DNA of 34,648 nt from Bacillota bacterium (GCA_009780135.1 WRAP01000016.1:1-34648); one strand, 5' to 3'; shown: positions 15,659 through 24,396, counted from the stretch's first letter. The notes: generated from the letters alone by a model not told the origin. Translations and numbers: made by a program.

Positions 15659-16648
15659 CTAAAAACCATAATCATAAATTGCTGTATGTTCGGATTTATA
15701 GTTTGGCAATATATCAACAGGCAATACAAAATGAGGGGCAATTATGCTATTGTGATGCTCACCACGCACAAAAGCACCGTCTAGCACTATGCAGTTGTTT
15801 ATATTAGCATTCTGCATAACGGTAGCATTTGGAGCAACAATGCTGTTTCTAATCCTACCAAAAACACTAGCTTTACTTGCAACTAAATTATTAAACTCTC
15901 CTTTAACTCTAATTCCTTGCCTCTTATCTCTAAAGCTATTAGGAGCATTCTTAAAAAAACCACCGTTTATTAAATCGAAATTAGTTGTAAAGTAATTTCC
16001 AATTGTACCTAAATCCTGCCAATAGCCGTCATGAATATACGCAGACAATTCTCCCCTCTCTACAAGCATAGGCAACAAATCCTTAGCAAAATCCATCTTA
16101 ACATCGCTCGGCACTTCTAGCAAAACATTTTTATCCACCACGTAAACTCCCGTATTAACAAGCCCTTTGCCTCCAAAAATCGGTTTTTCTATAAAGCCCG
16201 TAACCTTACCCCACCCATCCATCTCGACCACTCCGTACTGACTACTATCCTCAACTTCTACTACCGCCATAGTGATTTTAGCACCGCTTGTGATATGCTT
16301 ATGTGCTAACGCATACAAATTTATATCCTCTATAATATCTCCGCTAATAACAAAAAAATGCTCCTTCAAAAATGGCTCAACAGCTTTAACTCCGCCCAAG
16401 CTCCCAAGCGGAGTATGCTCGACAGAAAATCTACATTGAGCACCCGTATAGCCAATACACCAATCAATCACCTGCTCGGGTTTATAGCCCAAAGTAAATA
16501 CAAAATCTCTAACCCCCGCTTCCCACAAATGACTGATTGTGTAGTCTATCATAGGCATATTACCTACACTAAGCATAGGCTTACACGCCGTATCCGTAAG
16601 AGGCTGAAGTCTTGTGCCAAATCCACCCGCTAAAATAACTGCATTCAT
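15659..16648 (-). CDS. Sugar-1-phosphate nucleotidyltransferase
   Basis: It makes an NDP-sugar from a sugar-1-phosphate and an NTP. The 329 residues have an N-terminal Rossmann-like transferase domain (1-225) that starts MNAVILAGGFGTRLQPLT and includes KPMLSVGNMPMIDY, SGDIIED (metal-binding Asp) and GFIEKP. The C-terminal part (about 240-329) has short hexapeptide-like repeats (SIVAPNATVMQNANINNCIV), as in mannose-1-phosphate guanylyltransferase-like proteins. The base and sugar cannot be fixed; GDP-mannose or dNDP-glucose types are both possible. It stands alone, between a bidirectional terminator at 15618-15649 and the terminator at 16689-16727, and no sugar-pathway gene is adjacent. Confidence 0.92.
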   Translation of the reverse strand: MNAVILAGGFGTRLQPLTDTACKPMLSVGNMPMIDYTISHLWEAGVRDFVFTLGYKPEQVIDWCIGYTGAQCRFSVEHTPLGSLGGVKAVEPFLKEHFFVISGDIIEDINLYALAHKHITSGAKITMAVVEVEDSSQYGVVEMDGWGKVTGFIEKPIFGGKGLVNTGVYVVDKNVLLEVPSDVKMDFAKDLLPMLVERGELSAYIHDGYWQDLGTIGNYFTTNFDLINGGFFKNAPNSFRDKRQGIRVKGEFNNLVASKASVFGRIRNSIVAPNATVMQNANINNCIVLDGAFVRGEHHNSIIAPHFVLPVDILPNYKSEHTAIYDYGF

Positions 16649-16688
16649 AGCTTTAGGATTTGTGATTGATGAGGTTTTTATACAAATG

Positions 16689-16727
16689 AAAAAGGTCAGT
16701 TGATTGCTTTTGTCAACTGACCTTTTT
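16689..16727. terminator. Strong terminator upstream of the nucleotidyltransferase
   Basis: A perfect 15-bp stem: AAAAAGGTCAGTTGA (16689-16703) with TCAACTGACCTTTTT (16713-16727), 9-nt loop, and T-runs on both strands. On the minus strand it ends transcription from the small gene at 16764-16994. Confidence 0.9.
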
Positions 16728-16763
16728 AATAGTTATTGTTGTCTTTATTTTTCTAATAAAATA

Positions 16764-16994
16764 TTATAAATCTAATATCAATTCACTCAATAACATAGTC
16801 AAAGTATCACAGGTAATTTCTTGCTCTAAAAAACATTCAATAGTTAAAAAGTATTCTATGTTGTTGTATTCAAATCTAACTAACGCTCGATTATTATCAA
16901 AAAGTTCGTAATATATATTTACATTGTTAAGTCTAAAATTTTGCGTGAAGTTGTCAAAACGATCGTATCTAAAAAACTTAAAATAACGATGCAC
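16764..16994 (-). pseudogene. Small unrecognised ORF, possibly interrupted by an in-frame TGA
   Basis: The open part is 76 codons from a GTG at 16994 and encodes an aromatic-rich soluble protein (HRYFKFFRYDRFDNFTQNF...). No usable ribosome binding site precedes the GTG (AAGG is directly adjacent). The same frame continues upstream past a TGA at 17003-17001 to an ATG at 17042 (MTSNEENTFIIDF, stop, IRV...). The gene may thus be a 93-codon ORF broken by a nonsense mutation, or the downstream part may be translated on its own. It is followed by a very strong terminator, which supports a transcribed gene here. The family is not recognised. Confidence 0.4.
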
Positions 16995-17182
16995 CCTTAT
17001 TCAAAAGTCAATAATAAAGGTGTTTTCTTCATTTGATGTCATAAATAAAATAGGATTTATCACATAGCTCAAGAGAAAATCTTCATTGTGTAGAAGTTTC
17101 CATAAATTATAATTATATCATAAAAATATAGATAAAGTTGAAGTCGTTAATAACTCCCGCAATTTGTTGAAATTCGTTAAAA

Positions 17183-17277
17183 AACGACAAAAAACAATAA
17201 AACGAACGAGCAATAGTCGCCCCTAGAATTCGACAAATTGTAGATTCAAATCGCAAAAATCTACACAATATTTATAG
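17183..17277 (+). promoter_or_regulatory. spoIIE control region with candidate 0A boxes
   Basis: TTCGACAAA at 17229-17237 is an exact 0A box, and AACGACAAA at 17183-17191 matches at 7 of 9 positions. GTAGATT (17240-17246) and AATCTAC (17258-17264) form a 7-bp inverted repeat next to the exact box. TATAGT at 17272-17277 could be the -10 element, about 15 nt before ATG 17293. In Bacillus, spoIIE is switched on by Spo0A with sigma-A. The rest of 16995-17292 is AT-rich with no gene seen. Confidence 0.55.
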
Positions 17278-17292
17278 TAAAATTGTATACCT

Positions 17293-19602
17293 ATGTGCCC
17301 TATTAGTAATGAGATGGCAATGGTTGCCTTAAAGAAAAAAAGACGGGAAAAAGTTAATGTTTTAGATAGAGAAATTCTCTTAAGTATCGTAAAATATACT
17401 ATTATTGCGATTGCGTTAGTAGCACTTTCGGGAGCTGATTTTTTTGGGATTCGCCCTTTTGGAGTGGCGTTTTTTTTAGCACTCATTTTTCTTAATCTTC
17501 ATATTGCTATTTTGACTCCTATGTTTTTGGTTGGAGAAGTATTATCGGGCGGAATTTTTGGACTGTTTACTGCTTGTGTTGTTGTGCTGATTGCTGTTGC
17601 TGTTAAGTTAATTAGCGGTTATCTAAAACGAAACGAATATAAAACAGGTTGGCTAACGGTTGTTACTCCTCTATTAGTTGCTATTGCTCCACTAGCATTT
17701 ATAAGCTTTACAGAACAAGCAATACTACATATTTTGTTATTTGGAGCATTTTCACTCGCTTTTACTCACGCTAGCTTGCAAGCATTAAAGCCGGTACTCT
17801 TAGAAAAACTCCGTTACAAAATGCTAGAGATAGAAATAATTTGCCTTGCGTTATTGATTATTTTAACAAGTGCCGGATTAAGCAGTTTTGAATTATGGGG
17901 ATTTCCACTAGCGCTAGCGATAGCTAGTTACGGTTTATTTTTAACTGCTAAAACAGCAGGAACTACTAAGGCTGTTGTAATTGCATTATTATTTGGCATT
18001 GGACATAGCTTGATTATTCTTGATGTTTTCCCGCTGGCTAGCTATGCTTTTATAGCAATTATGGCGGTTGCTTTTGCAAATGCTCCCAAAGCTATTATGC
18101 CGTTATCTGCGATTTGTGGATTTTTAATTTTTAGATTCTTTTTCTTTTTTGATACTTACGGAGTTATTTTGTGGGCAGGTGCTATCGCAGGTGGCGGGCT
18201 TGGCTTTATGCTAACTCCTAAAAGCACCTTAAAAACAATAAAAAATTATTTATTTGAAAGTCACGACAAAACTGCGGTGCGGTTTATGATGCAAAGAGAC
18301 CGTACTAGCTTAGCAAATAAATTATCGTCCGCTAGCGAGGTTTTTCATAGTATGGGTGCTACGCTAAGTAGTTTAGAAAAGCCTTTTCCTAACTATAAAA
18401 ATATTTTAGCTAATAAATGCTGTGCACTTTGCCAGCACAATAAAAGATGTAGCGTAGTAAGGGAGCGTAACGAAGCACTAGACAAAATGCTTTATGCTGT
18501 GCTTATTAAAGGCAAAGCTACTATAGAGGATATTCCTGAGTATCTAGCTAAAAACTGCTTGGATTTAGCAAGGTTACTTAATGCTTGTAATACAGTTTTA
18601 ATTAAGCATAATGAATATGTTGCCGAAGCTAAACAGGAAAAGCAATCTAGGGCGGTTGTAGCTGGGCAAATGTATGGAATGAGTAGCGTGCTATCTGATT
18701 TAGCCAGCACTACAAAAACTACATCGCAATCGGATTTTTTAAGGGAAAATGCTATTGTAGAAGAACTTAATTACGCTAGCATTGCCGTAAGCCAAAGTTT
18801 GATAGCGGATAATAGCGTAATATTGTTACTTAGAACTGAAACCTTTGATAGAAAAATTATCGAAAAAGTTGTAAGTACAGTTTTACATAAGCCTTACACT
18901 ATTGTTTCAATTGACGACACACTTTTATCGGGTTTTTGTAGCGTACACTTAAAGGTTCGTCCTAAAGCGGATGTTGTTTTTGGTGTTGCCGGGCTAGCAA
19001 AAAAAGCAGTCGAGGGTAGCGGAGATACTCATTCGTTTATAAAAATCGGCACAAATCGCTTTATGATGGCATTAAGCGACGGTATGGGGTGCGGAAAAAA
19101 AGCCCGAGCATCGTCTTCTCGAGCAATCGGACTAGTTGAAAACTTTTATAGAGCAGGCTTAAGCGGAGGCTTAGTTCTTAAGAGTGTAAACAGATTTTTA
19201 GCCTCTAGCAATGATGAAAATTTTTCAGCTCTTGATATTTGCGTAATTGATTTAGATAATCTACAAGCTGAAATTGTAAAGCTAGGTAGCCCTGCTACAT
19301 TTATAAAACGCAGAGATATTGTAGAGAGGATAGATGGCAATGCGTTACCTGTTGGAGTTTTAGATACAATAGAGCCAACCAGTTTAAGCATAAAACTCCA
19401 TCATGGCGATATGGTTGTGCTGGCTAGCGATGGCATCGAAGAAGCCTTTAAGGGCGATAAGCTATCAGCATCTATAAATAACCTAAGAACCACTAATCCA
19501 CAAACTTTGGCTTCTGGCATACTAGAGCATGCACTTCATAACAGTGGTGGGAAATTAAAGGATGACAGTACGGTTATTGTGGCTAGAATAATTTTGCTAT
19601 AA
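17293..19602 (+). CDS. spoIIE: Stage II sporulation protein E, SpoIIE phosphatase
   Basis: A membrane-bound PP2C-type phosphatase that dephosphorylates SpoIIAA and so frees sigma-F in the forespore; it also takes part in polar septum formation. The 769 residues begin with a cytoplasmic basic segment, then about ten hydrophobic helices (roughly 30-310), a central regulatory region with a Cys cluster (CCALCQHNKRC), and a C-terminal SpoIIE/PP2C domain. Metal-binding aspartates are visible in SDGMGCG (Asp596) and near the end in KDDSTVIV (Asp757, Asp758). Length is close to the Bacillus protein (about 827). No Shine-Dalgarno is seen before ATG 17293. An exact 0A box lies upstream, as expected for an early sporulation gene. 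Confidence 0.96.
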   Translation: MCPISNEMAMVALKKKRREKVNVLDREILLSIVKYTIIAIALVALSGADFFGIRPFGVAFFLALIFLNLHIAILTPMFLVGEVLSGGIFGLFTACVVVLIAVAVKLISGYLKRNEYKTGWLTVVTPLLVAIAPLAFISFTEQAILHILLFGAFSLAFTHASLQALKPVLLEKLRYKMLEIEIICLALLIILTSAGLSSFELWGFPLALAIASYGLFLTAKTAGTTKAVVIALLFGIGHSLIILDVFPLASYAFIAIMAVAFANAPKAIMPLSAICGFLIFRFFFFFDTYGVILWAGAIAGGGLGFMLTPKSTLKTIKNYLFESHDKTAVRFMMQRDRTSLANKLSSASEVFHSMGATLSSLEKPFPNYKNILANKCCALCQHNKRCSVVRERNEALDKMLYAVLIKGKATIEDIPEYLAKNCLDLARLLNACNTVLIKHNEYVAEAKQEKQSRAVVAGQMYGMSSVLSDLASTTKTTSQSDFLRENAIVEELNYASIAVSQSLIADNSVILLLRTETFDRKIIEKVVSTVLHKPYTIVSIDDTLLSGFCSVHLKVRPKADVVFGVAGLAKKAVEGSGDTHSFIKIGTNRFMMALSDGMGCGKKARASSSRAIGLVENFYRAGLSGGLVLKSVNRFLASSNDENFSALDICVIDLDNLQAEIVKLGSPATFIKRRDIVERIDGNALPVGVLDTIEPTSLSIKLHHGDMVVLASDGIEEAFKGDKLSASINNLRTTNPQTLASGILEHALHNSGGKLKDDSTVIVARIILL

Positions 19603-19643
19603 TTATTATAAAACTACTATAAATTCAAATAGACTTTTTAAAA

Positions 19644-20219
19644 TTAGTATCCGCCTAATTCTTTGTGCCTAAAACATTCTATCATATGATCATTTACCAT
19701 ACCAATCGCCTGCATCCAAGCGTAAATTATAGTGCTACCTACAAATTTGAAATCTCGTTTTAGAAGGTCTTTGCTGATAATATCGCTTAAAGGAGTTTTT
19801 GCAAGTATATCATCCATAGATTTTATATTATTTTGAATAACTTTGTTATTTGTAAAATTCCAAATATAATTACTAAAACTACCAAATTTCTTTTGTACTT
19901 CTAAAAAACATTGAGCATTATTTATAATTGCTCTAATTTTAAGCTGATTGCGAACTATTCCTTTATCCTGCATCAATTTTTCATACTTAGTTTCATCGTA
20001 TTTAGCAACCATCTCTATATCAAAATTATCGAATGCTTTATAGAAATTATCCCATTTATATAAAATAGTACGCCACATAAGCCCCGCTTGCATAAGATCT
20101 AAGCTAAGTTTAGCAAAAAGAGTTTGGTCATCATAAACAGGAACACCCCAAATCTCATCGTGATATTTTATCATTTTTTCGTCCAGTTCCGGCCAAGGAC
20201 ACCTTCTTTTATCTGCCAT
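19644..20219 (-). CDS. tag: DNA-3-methyladenine glycosylase I
   Basis: Removes 3-methyladenine from alkylated DNA. The 191-residue protein has the normal length and the zinc-snap ligands Cys7, His20, His178 and Cys182, each exactly three positions later than in the E. coli enzyme (4, 17, 175, 179). RCPWP, YHDEIWGVPVYDD, QAGLMWRTIL and FKFVGSTIIYAWMQAIGMVNDH follow the family pattern. AAAGGA precedes ATG 20219 by about 10 nt. It lies 60 nt after dnaA and is probably in the tetR-dnaA-tag unit. It converges on spoIIE without a strong terminator between. Confidence 0.95.
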   Translation of the reverse strand: MADKRRCPWPELDEKMIKYHDEIWGVPVYDDQTLFAKLSLDLMQAGLMWRTILYKWDNFYKAFDNFDIEMVAKYDETKYEKLMQDKGIVRNQLKIRAIINNAQCFLEVQKKFGSFSNYIWNFTNNKVIQNNIKSMDDILAKTPLSDIISKDLLKRDFKFVGSTIIYAWMQAIGMVNDHMIECFRHKELGGY

Positions 20220-20279
20220 AATTATTATCCTTTCTCCTCACATTTTTATTTTTTATTGGAATAGTAAAATATAGATTCA

Positions 20280-21629
20280 TTACTTCTTATGTACCATGTC
20301 CTTTATATCTTGAACAGCTAGTTTTGTTTTTATATTTGATTGCATTGATTCTAACACTTTATCTCTAGCGTGAATTACAGTTGAGTGGTCTTTTTTGCCA
20401 AAACATTCGGCAACCCGCATAAGAGGAAGTCCTACAATTTCGCCGATTAGATACATACAAATATGACGCACCTCTACAATTTCTTTAGTCTTCTTTTTAC
20501 CAATTAAATCATCTTTAGAAATACTAAAATATCTACATACACAATCGAAAACTCTATCGGCGGTAACGGCTTCCTCACTTTTTACACCAACATCTTTAAT
20601 AGCTTCTGCTACCATCTCCAGCGTTGGAGCAGAGTTTCTTAGCCTAGACAAAAACACAACTCTATTAAGTAATCCTTCTAAATCTCGCACATTTGTAAAA
20701 ACTTTCTCCGCCATAAAAGTAATTACTTTAGGTTCGATTTTTACTCTGTGTGCTAATGCTTTACTAGTTAAAATCGCTGCACGCAATTCGCTATCCGGAA
20801 CTTGAACATCTACCGTAAGACCACCACTTAACCGAGTAACCAACCTATCCTCTAGCCCTCTAATCTCGTGAGGCTGTCTATCAGCGGTAAAAATTAACTG
20901 CTTCTCAGCACCGTGCATAGCGTTAAAAGTATGAAAAAGTTCCTCTTGCATAGCACTTTTGCCCGAAATAAATTGAATATCGTCTATCATTAAAATATCT
21001 ATTGTTCGATATTTTTCTCTAAATTGTTTAGGTTTATTTTTTCTAACCGATTCTATAAATTCATTTAAAAACTTCTCGCTAGAAACATACAACACCTTTA
21101 ATTTAGGATACATAACAGCAACAGCGTTACCTATAGCATGCATAATATGCGTTTTGCCTAAACCAGAACCACCGTGAATAAATAGCGGATTAAACTGCTG
21201 ACCAGGCATTTCGGCAACACCTCTTGCTCCAGCGTGCATATATTCGTTACTTTTGCCTACTATAAAATTTTCAAAGGTATACTTTACACTAATTTGAGAA
21301 GTGCTCTTTTTAGCTACCCCTTGAGAATAATAATCTTCCGTTACATAAGCATCAGGCTCGTCCTCTACATAAATCGGACGATCGACAGGGTCAATTATAA
21401 CAACATCGTCAATAGCACCGCTAATTGATTTTAAGGCTTCCATAATATCGCCCTTTAGATTATTAGTTACAATTTCCTTACTTTTTACACTTGGCGCACA
21501 CAAAATAAGCCGAGTATCAGCTACAATAAGCGGTTCTAATTCTTTAATCCAAAGGTCAATGTTTAACGCACTAACACTCGTTTCTAATTTTACTAGCATT
21601 TCCTGCCAAAGTTTTACTGCTGTATTCAA
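20280..21629 (-). CDS. dnaA: Chromosomal replication initiator DnaA
   Basis: Binds DnaA boxes at oriC and melts the origin. The 449 residues have domain I (1-75, LWQEMLVKLE...), a short acidic linker, the AAA+ domain III with Walker A GGSGLGKT (153-160) and Walker B LMIDDIQF (Asp216, Asp217), and the DNA-binding domain IV with the KKDHSTVIHA signature. The start is TTG at 21629, 2 nt after the tetR stop, with AGGAG about 11 nt upstream, so translation is probably coupled to tetR. dnaN, recF, rpmH and rnpA are absent from its flanks, and I saw no cluster of TTATCCACA boxes, so no origin is evident here. The TetR regulator placed directly upstream is unusual. Confidence 0.97.
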   Translation of the reverse strand: MNTAVKLWQEMLVKLETSVSALNIDLWIKELEPLIVADTRLILCAPSVKSKEIVTNNLKGDIMEALKSISGAIDDVVIIDPVDRPIYVEDEPDAYVTEDYYSQGVAKKSTSQISVKYTFENFIVGKSNEYMHAGARGVAEMPGQQFNPLFIHGGSGLGKTHIMHAIGNAVAVMYPKLKVLYVSSEKFLNEFIESVRKNKPKQFREKYRTIDILMIDDIQFISGKSAMQEELFHTFNAMHGAEKQLIFTADRQPHEIRGLEDRLVTRLSGGLTVDVQVPDSELRAAILTSKALAHRVKIEPKVITFMAEKVFTNVRDLEGLLNRVVFLSRLRNSAPTLEMVAEAIKDVGVKSEEAVTADRVFDCVCRYFSISKDDLIGKKKTKEIVEVRHICMYLIGEIVGLPLMRVAECFGKKDHSTVIHARDKVLESMQSNIKTKLAVQDIKDMVHKK

Positions 21630-21631
21630 AT

Positions 21632-22213
21632 CTAAATCCGCTCCTGTAGATCGTGGAAGTAAAAGTTGAGAACTCTAAGAATAATTTCCTCGTTTTTTTC
21701 TCTAGGTAATTCTAGCCTTAAAATATCTATGATGCTATGAATAAATGCTTTAGAGGCTATTTTACTAATAAGCCTATCCATATCAGAATTAAATTTTTCG
21801 TATAGTTTTATATGCACGATGTTGGCAACTTGGTCGATAATTTTATCTAAAAAGTCCTCGTATCGTGTTGTAGCACACTTATCTACAAGCAAAATCATAA
21901 CCTTACCGTACTGGTCGATAAGATTTTGCACAAGTGTAGTTAGATACTCTAGGAGTTGTGGTACATCCACCATAAGCTCCTTATCAACATAACTAAGTCT
22001 TTCTATCATAGAAGGAAATGTTTGATAAAATTGCTTTACTAAAGCATCCAAAATACCTTGCTTGCCGTCGAAATATCTATAAAGATTTCCAATAGGAACA
22101 CCCGCTCTTTCGGCAATGGCAGTAATTGAACCTGTGCGATAGCCTTTATCTAAAAATTCTGCCATCGCTTCTTCGAGTAGCTTATCTGCTGTTTCTTTCT
22201 TTTTATATTGCAT
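21632..22213 (-). CDS. TetR family transcriptional regulator
   Basis: 193 residues. The N-terminal helix-turn-helix is clear: ADKLLEEAMAEFLDKGYR, ITAIAERAGVPIGNLYRYF, DGKQGILDALV. The C-terminal ligand-binding half is divergent, as usual in the family, so the effector is unknown. It has no visible Shine-Dalgarno before ATG 22213 but a good promoter at 22248-22276. It is the first gene of a unit with dnaA, and it may regulate its own operon. No efflux pump gene is adjacent, although TetR proteins often control one; the nearest genes are dnaA downstream and spoVAE upstream. Confidence 0.92.
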   Translation of the reverse strand: MQYKKKETADKLLEEAMAEFLDKGYRTGSITAIAERAGVPIGNLYRYFDGKQGILDALVKQFYQTFPSMIERLSYVDKELMVDVPQLLEYLTTLVQNLIDQYGKVMILLVDKCATTRYEDFLDKIIDQVANIVHIKLYEKFNSDMDRLISKIASKAFIHSIIDILRLELPREKNEEIILRVLNFYFHDLQERI

Positions 22214-22247
22214 AGTTATATACTTTTCTTAGAGAATTTATGTATTT

Positions 22248-22276
22248 ATAATAGCATGTATTAAATAATAAATCAA
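22248..22276 (-). promoter_or_regulatory. Sigma-A promoter of the tetR-dnaA-tag unit
   Basis: Minus strand: TTGATT (22276-22271), a 17-bp spacer and TATTAT (22253-22248), about 35 nt before the tetR start. No clear palindromic TetR operator was found over it. Confidence 0.55.
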
Positions 22277-22350
22277 CATAAAAAATAGAAATAACAGATT
22301 AGTAGTTCAAAATTAAATATCACAAATATTTCTTTGTTTATGACTTTTGT

Positions 22351-22728
22351 TTATTTTGTTTTTGGCTTAAAAGCTAGGGTTACTATAAAGCTTGATACTA
22401 CAGCAATTCCAATACCTAAGGCAGTTGCAGTTAGTCCTCCGCTGAACGCACCAATAAAGCCGTGCTGCTTTGCACCCTCAATTGCACCTTTTGCGAGGCT
22501 TGCACCAAAACCTATAATTGGGACTGTAACACCAGCGTGGGCAAATTCTCGTATATATCTAAAAACTCCAATGGTTTCTAAAAATATGCCTGCTATTAAA
22601 AAAACAACTAGAATTCTAGCAGGTGATATTTTTGTACGGACTACTAAAAGTTGAGCGATAGCACAAAGCAATCCGCCAACAGCGAATACTATAATTAGTA
22701 ATAATATTTTATCTAAAATTATTGGCAT
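22351..22728 (-). CDS. spoVAE: Stage V sporulation protein AE
   Basis: A component of the SpoVA channel that moves Ca-dipicolinic acid into the forespore and out during germination. The 125 residues are almost entirely hydrophobic, with about four membrane helices and the family motifs FAVGGLLCAIAQLL near the start, AGVTVPIIGFGASLAKGA in the middle and GLTATALGIGIAVVSSF near the end. Size is typical for SpoVAE (SpoVAEb type). It ends the spoVAC-spoVAD-spoVAE operon. The AAAGGAG seen upstream is over 20 nt away from ATG 22728, so the ribosome binding is not obvious. Confidence 0.95.
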   Translation of the reverse strand: MPIILDKILLLIIVFAVGGLLCAIAQLLVVRTKISPARILVVFLIAGIFLETIGVFRYIREFAHAGVTVPIIGFGASLAKGAIEGAKQHGFIGAFSGGLTATALGIGIAVVSSFIVTLAFKPKTK

Positions 22729-22760
22729 TATTTCTGATTACTCTCAACTCCTTTATTTTT

Positions 22761-23924
22761 TTATATCTCAATTACAACTCCGTGACAAATTCCCGGTATA
22801 CTTTCGCCTTGCAATACACTTTGAGGGCTAAGTAGTGCCCCTGTTGCTAAAAGTGCGATTCTTTTATATCGTTTTTGCTTGATCATTTCTAAAATAAAAC
22901 CATTAAACACAACCGCACTACAACCTGCTCCCGAACCACCTTGATAACAATCTTGAGTACTATCGTAAATTAAAACACCGCAATCGGTATAATTTTTACC
23001 TAATAGAATTCCTTGCTCTAATGCTAAATCCCGCAACATATCCGACCCTAGCTTACCTAAATCCCCCGTTATAATGAGGTCAAAATCCTCTACGCTATAA
23101 CCTGTATCGCTAAGCAAACATATCAGTGTATCTAATGCCGACGGTGCCATAGCACCCCCCATATTAGCTACATCTTTTATACCAAAATCAACCACCTTAC
23201 CGTAAGTCGCACTTGTTATGCGTGGCGAAACATTAGAAAAGATGTTTAAAATATCGTTATCTCCCCCATTAGATAGCATAGTGCAACCAGCGCCTGTTAC
23301 AGTCCATTGAGAGTATGGCGGCCGTTGGGCACCATATTCAAGAGGATTTCTAAACTGCCTTTCAGCACTGGCAAAATGGCTAGCAGTAGCACAAGCCACA
23401 TTATCAAAATAACCGGCATTTATAAAACTAGCGCCACTGGCTAGCGCTTGAGTAAATGTAGAGCATGCACTATAAAGTCCAAAAAAAGGTATTTTTAGAT
23501 CTCTAGCAGCAAAGCAAGAAGATGTAATTTGATTTAATAAGTCACCTGCAAAAAGCATATCTATATCGCTAATTTTTAGTTTTGATTTATCGATACATAG
23601 GGTTATTGCCTTTTTTAGCATTGATAGCTCTTCTTTTTCAAAAGGGATTTTTATGTTTTCTTCAAAAACCTTATCAAAATATTTGCCTACCGGTCCCTTA
23701 GATTCCCTTTTTGCCACAACCGAGCCACCCGATAAAATGTACACAGGGTTAGAAAAAAATAGAGTTTGGCGTGATTTTGAAGTTACTTTACAATGTGTTA
23801 AGGCTGTTTTAGGCATTTCTCGCAAAGTATGCGTGACATAATGCGAATTATGTCTGGCATAATCCACACTATCTTTGCCTAAAAAGTATGCATTTTTACT
23901 TTTGTGAATTGTTTTATTAAGCAT
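22761..23924 (-). CDS. spoVAD: Stage V sporulation protein AD
   Basis: A soluble, thiolase-fold SpoVA subunit that binds dipicolinic acid and is needed for its uptake into spores. The conserved region starts at about residue 52 (RQTLFFSNPVYILSGG) and includes GPVGKYFD, YSACSTFTQALASGA, ASHFASAERQFRNPLEYGAQRPP, WTVTGAG and GGSGAGCSAVVF. The first 50 or so residues (MLNKTIHKSKNAYFLGKDS...) are extra compared with usual SpoVAD of about 340. The start at ATG 23924 is supported by its position 1 nt after the spoVAC stop, with AGGA a few bases upstream, so the extension is likely translated. An internal ATG at codon 37 is an alternative. Confidence 0.95.
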   Translation of the reverse strand: MLNKTIHKSKNAYFLGKDSVDYARHNSHYVTHTLREMPKTALTHCKVTSKSRQTLFFSNPVYILSGGSVVAKRESKGPVGKYFDKVFEENIKIPFEKEELSMLKKAITLCIDKSKLKISDIDMLFAGDLLNQITSSCFAARDLKIPFFGLYSACSTFTQALASGASFINAGYFDNVACATASHFASAERQFRNPLEYGAQRPPYSQWTVTGAGCTMLSNGGDNDILNIFSNVSPRITSATYGKVVDFGIKDVANMGGAMAPSALDTLICLLSDTGYSVEDFDLIITGDLGKLGSDMLRDLALEQGILLGKNYTDCGVLIYDSTQDCYQGGSGAGCSAVVFNGFILEMIKQKRYKRIALLATGALLSPQSVLQGESIPGICHGVVIEI

Positions 23925-23925
23925 T

Positions 23926-24396
23926 CTATCCTACTACTGCATTTATTATTGAATGAATCAGCCCCGCTACCGTAGACCATACTATACCGTTTACTAATAC
24001 GGGACCAACCACACTAAAAAACTTCACTTGGCTACCAAAAATCAGCCCCTCGCTTCTAAATTCCATACCTGCACTTGCCATAGCGTTAGCAAAACCTGTT
24101 ATCGGTAAAAACGCTCCGGCACCAGCGTAGCGCCCTAATTTATCAAATACTCCTATCCCAGTTAAAAAAACTGCAATTATTATTATTGTGCTAAGAGTAA
24201 AACCAATTATTGCTTGCTCGGATACCGATGGAAATGCTAATGTGTATAACTCGAATATTATTTGAGCTATAACGCAAGTTAGTCCACCAACCCAAAAACT
24301 CTTTGCTAACGAGGGCAACATAGCTGTTTTGGGCGATACCGCTTCTACATACTTATCATAACGCTTATTACGCTTTTTTATTTGCTCAGCTTGCAT
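23926..24396 (-). CDS. spoVAC: Stage V sporulation protein AC
   Basis: A membrane subunit of the SpoVA dipicolinate channel, reported to be mechanosensitive in Bacillus. From the chosen start the protein has 156 residues: a basic cytoplasmic segment with YDKYVEAVSPKTAMLPSLAKSF, then about four to five helices with FWVGGLTCVIAQI, GIGVFDKLGRYAGAGAFLPITGFANAM, and SEGLIFGSQVKFFSVVGPVLVNG, all typical of SpoVAC. AGGAG lies 7 nt before ATG 24396; an ATG at 24411 has no such signal. It heads a three-gene operon C-D-E that lacks spoVAA, spoVAB and spoVAF, as is common in Clostridia. A forespore sigma-G promoter is expected in 24397-24468, but I could not place one with confidence. Confidence 0.95.
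   Translation of the reverse strand: MQAEQIKKRNKRYDKYVEAVSPKTAMLPSLAKSFWVGGLTCVIAQIIFELYTLAFPSVSEQAIIGFTLSTIIIIAVFLTGIGVFDKLGRYAGAGAFLPITGFANAMASAGMEFRSEGLIFGSQVKFFSVVGPVLVNGIVWSTVAGLIHSIINAVVG

Noticed and set aside
16131-16139. TTATCCACC, one base from the DnaA box
   Set aside because: Isolated and inside the nucleotidyltransferase gene; a second near match near 2007 is also inside a gene. No cluster, so no origin call.
22320-22350. Terminator after spoVAE
   Set aside because: Only an A/T-only 6-bp stem is present; not convincing.
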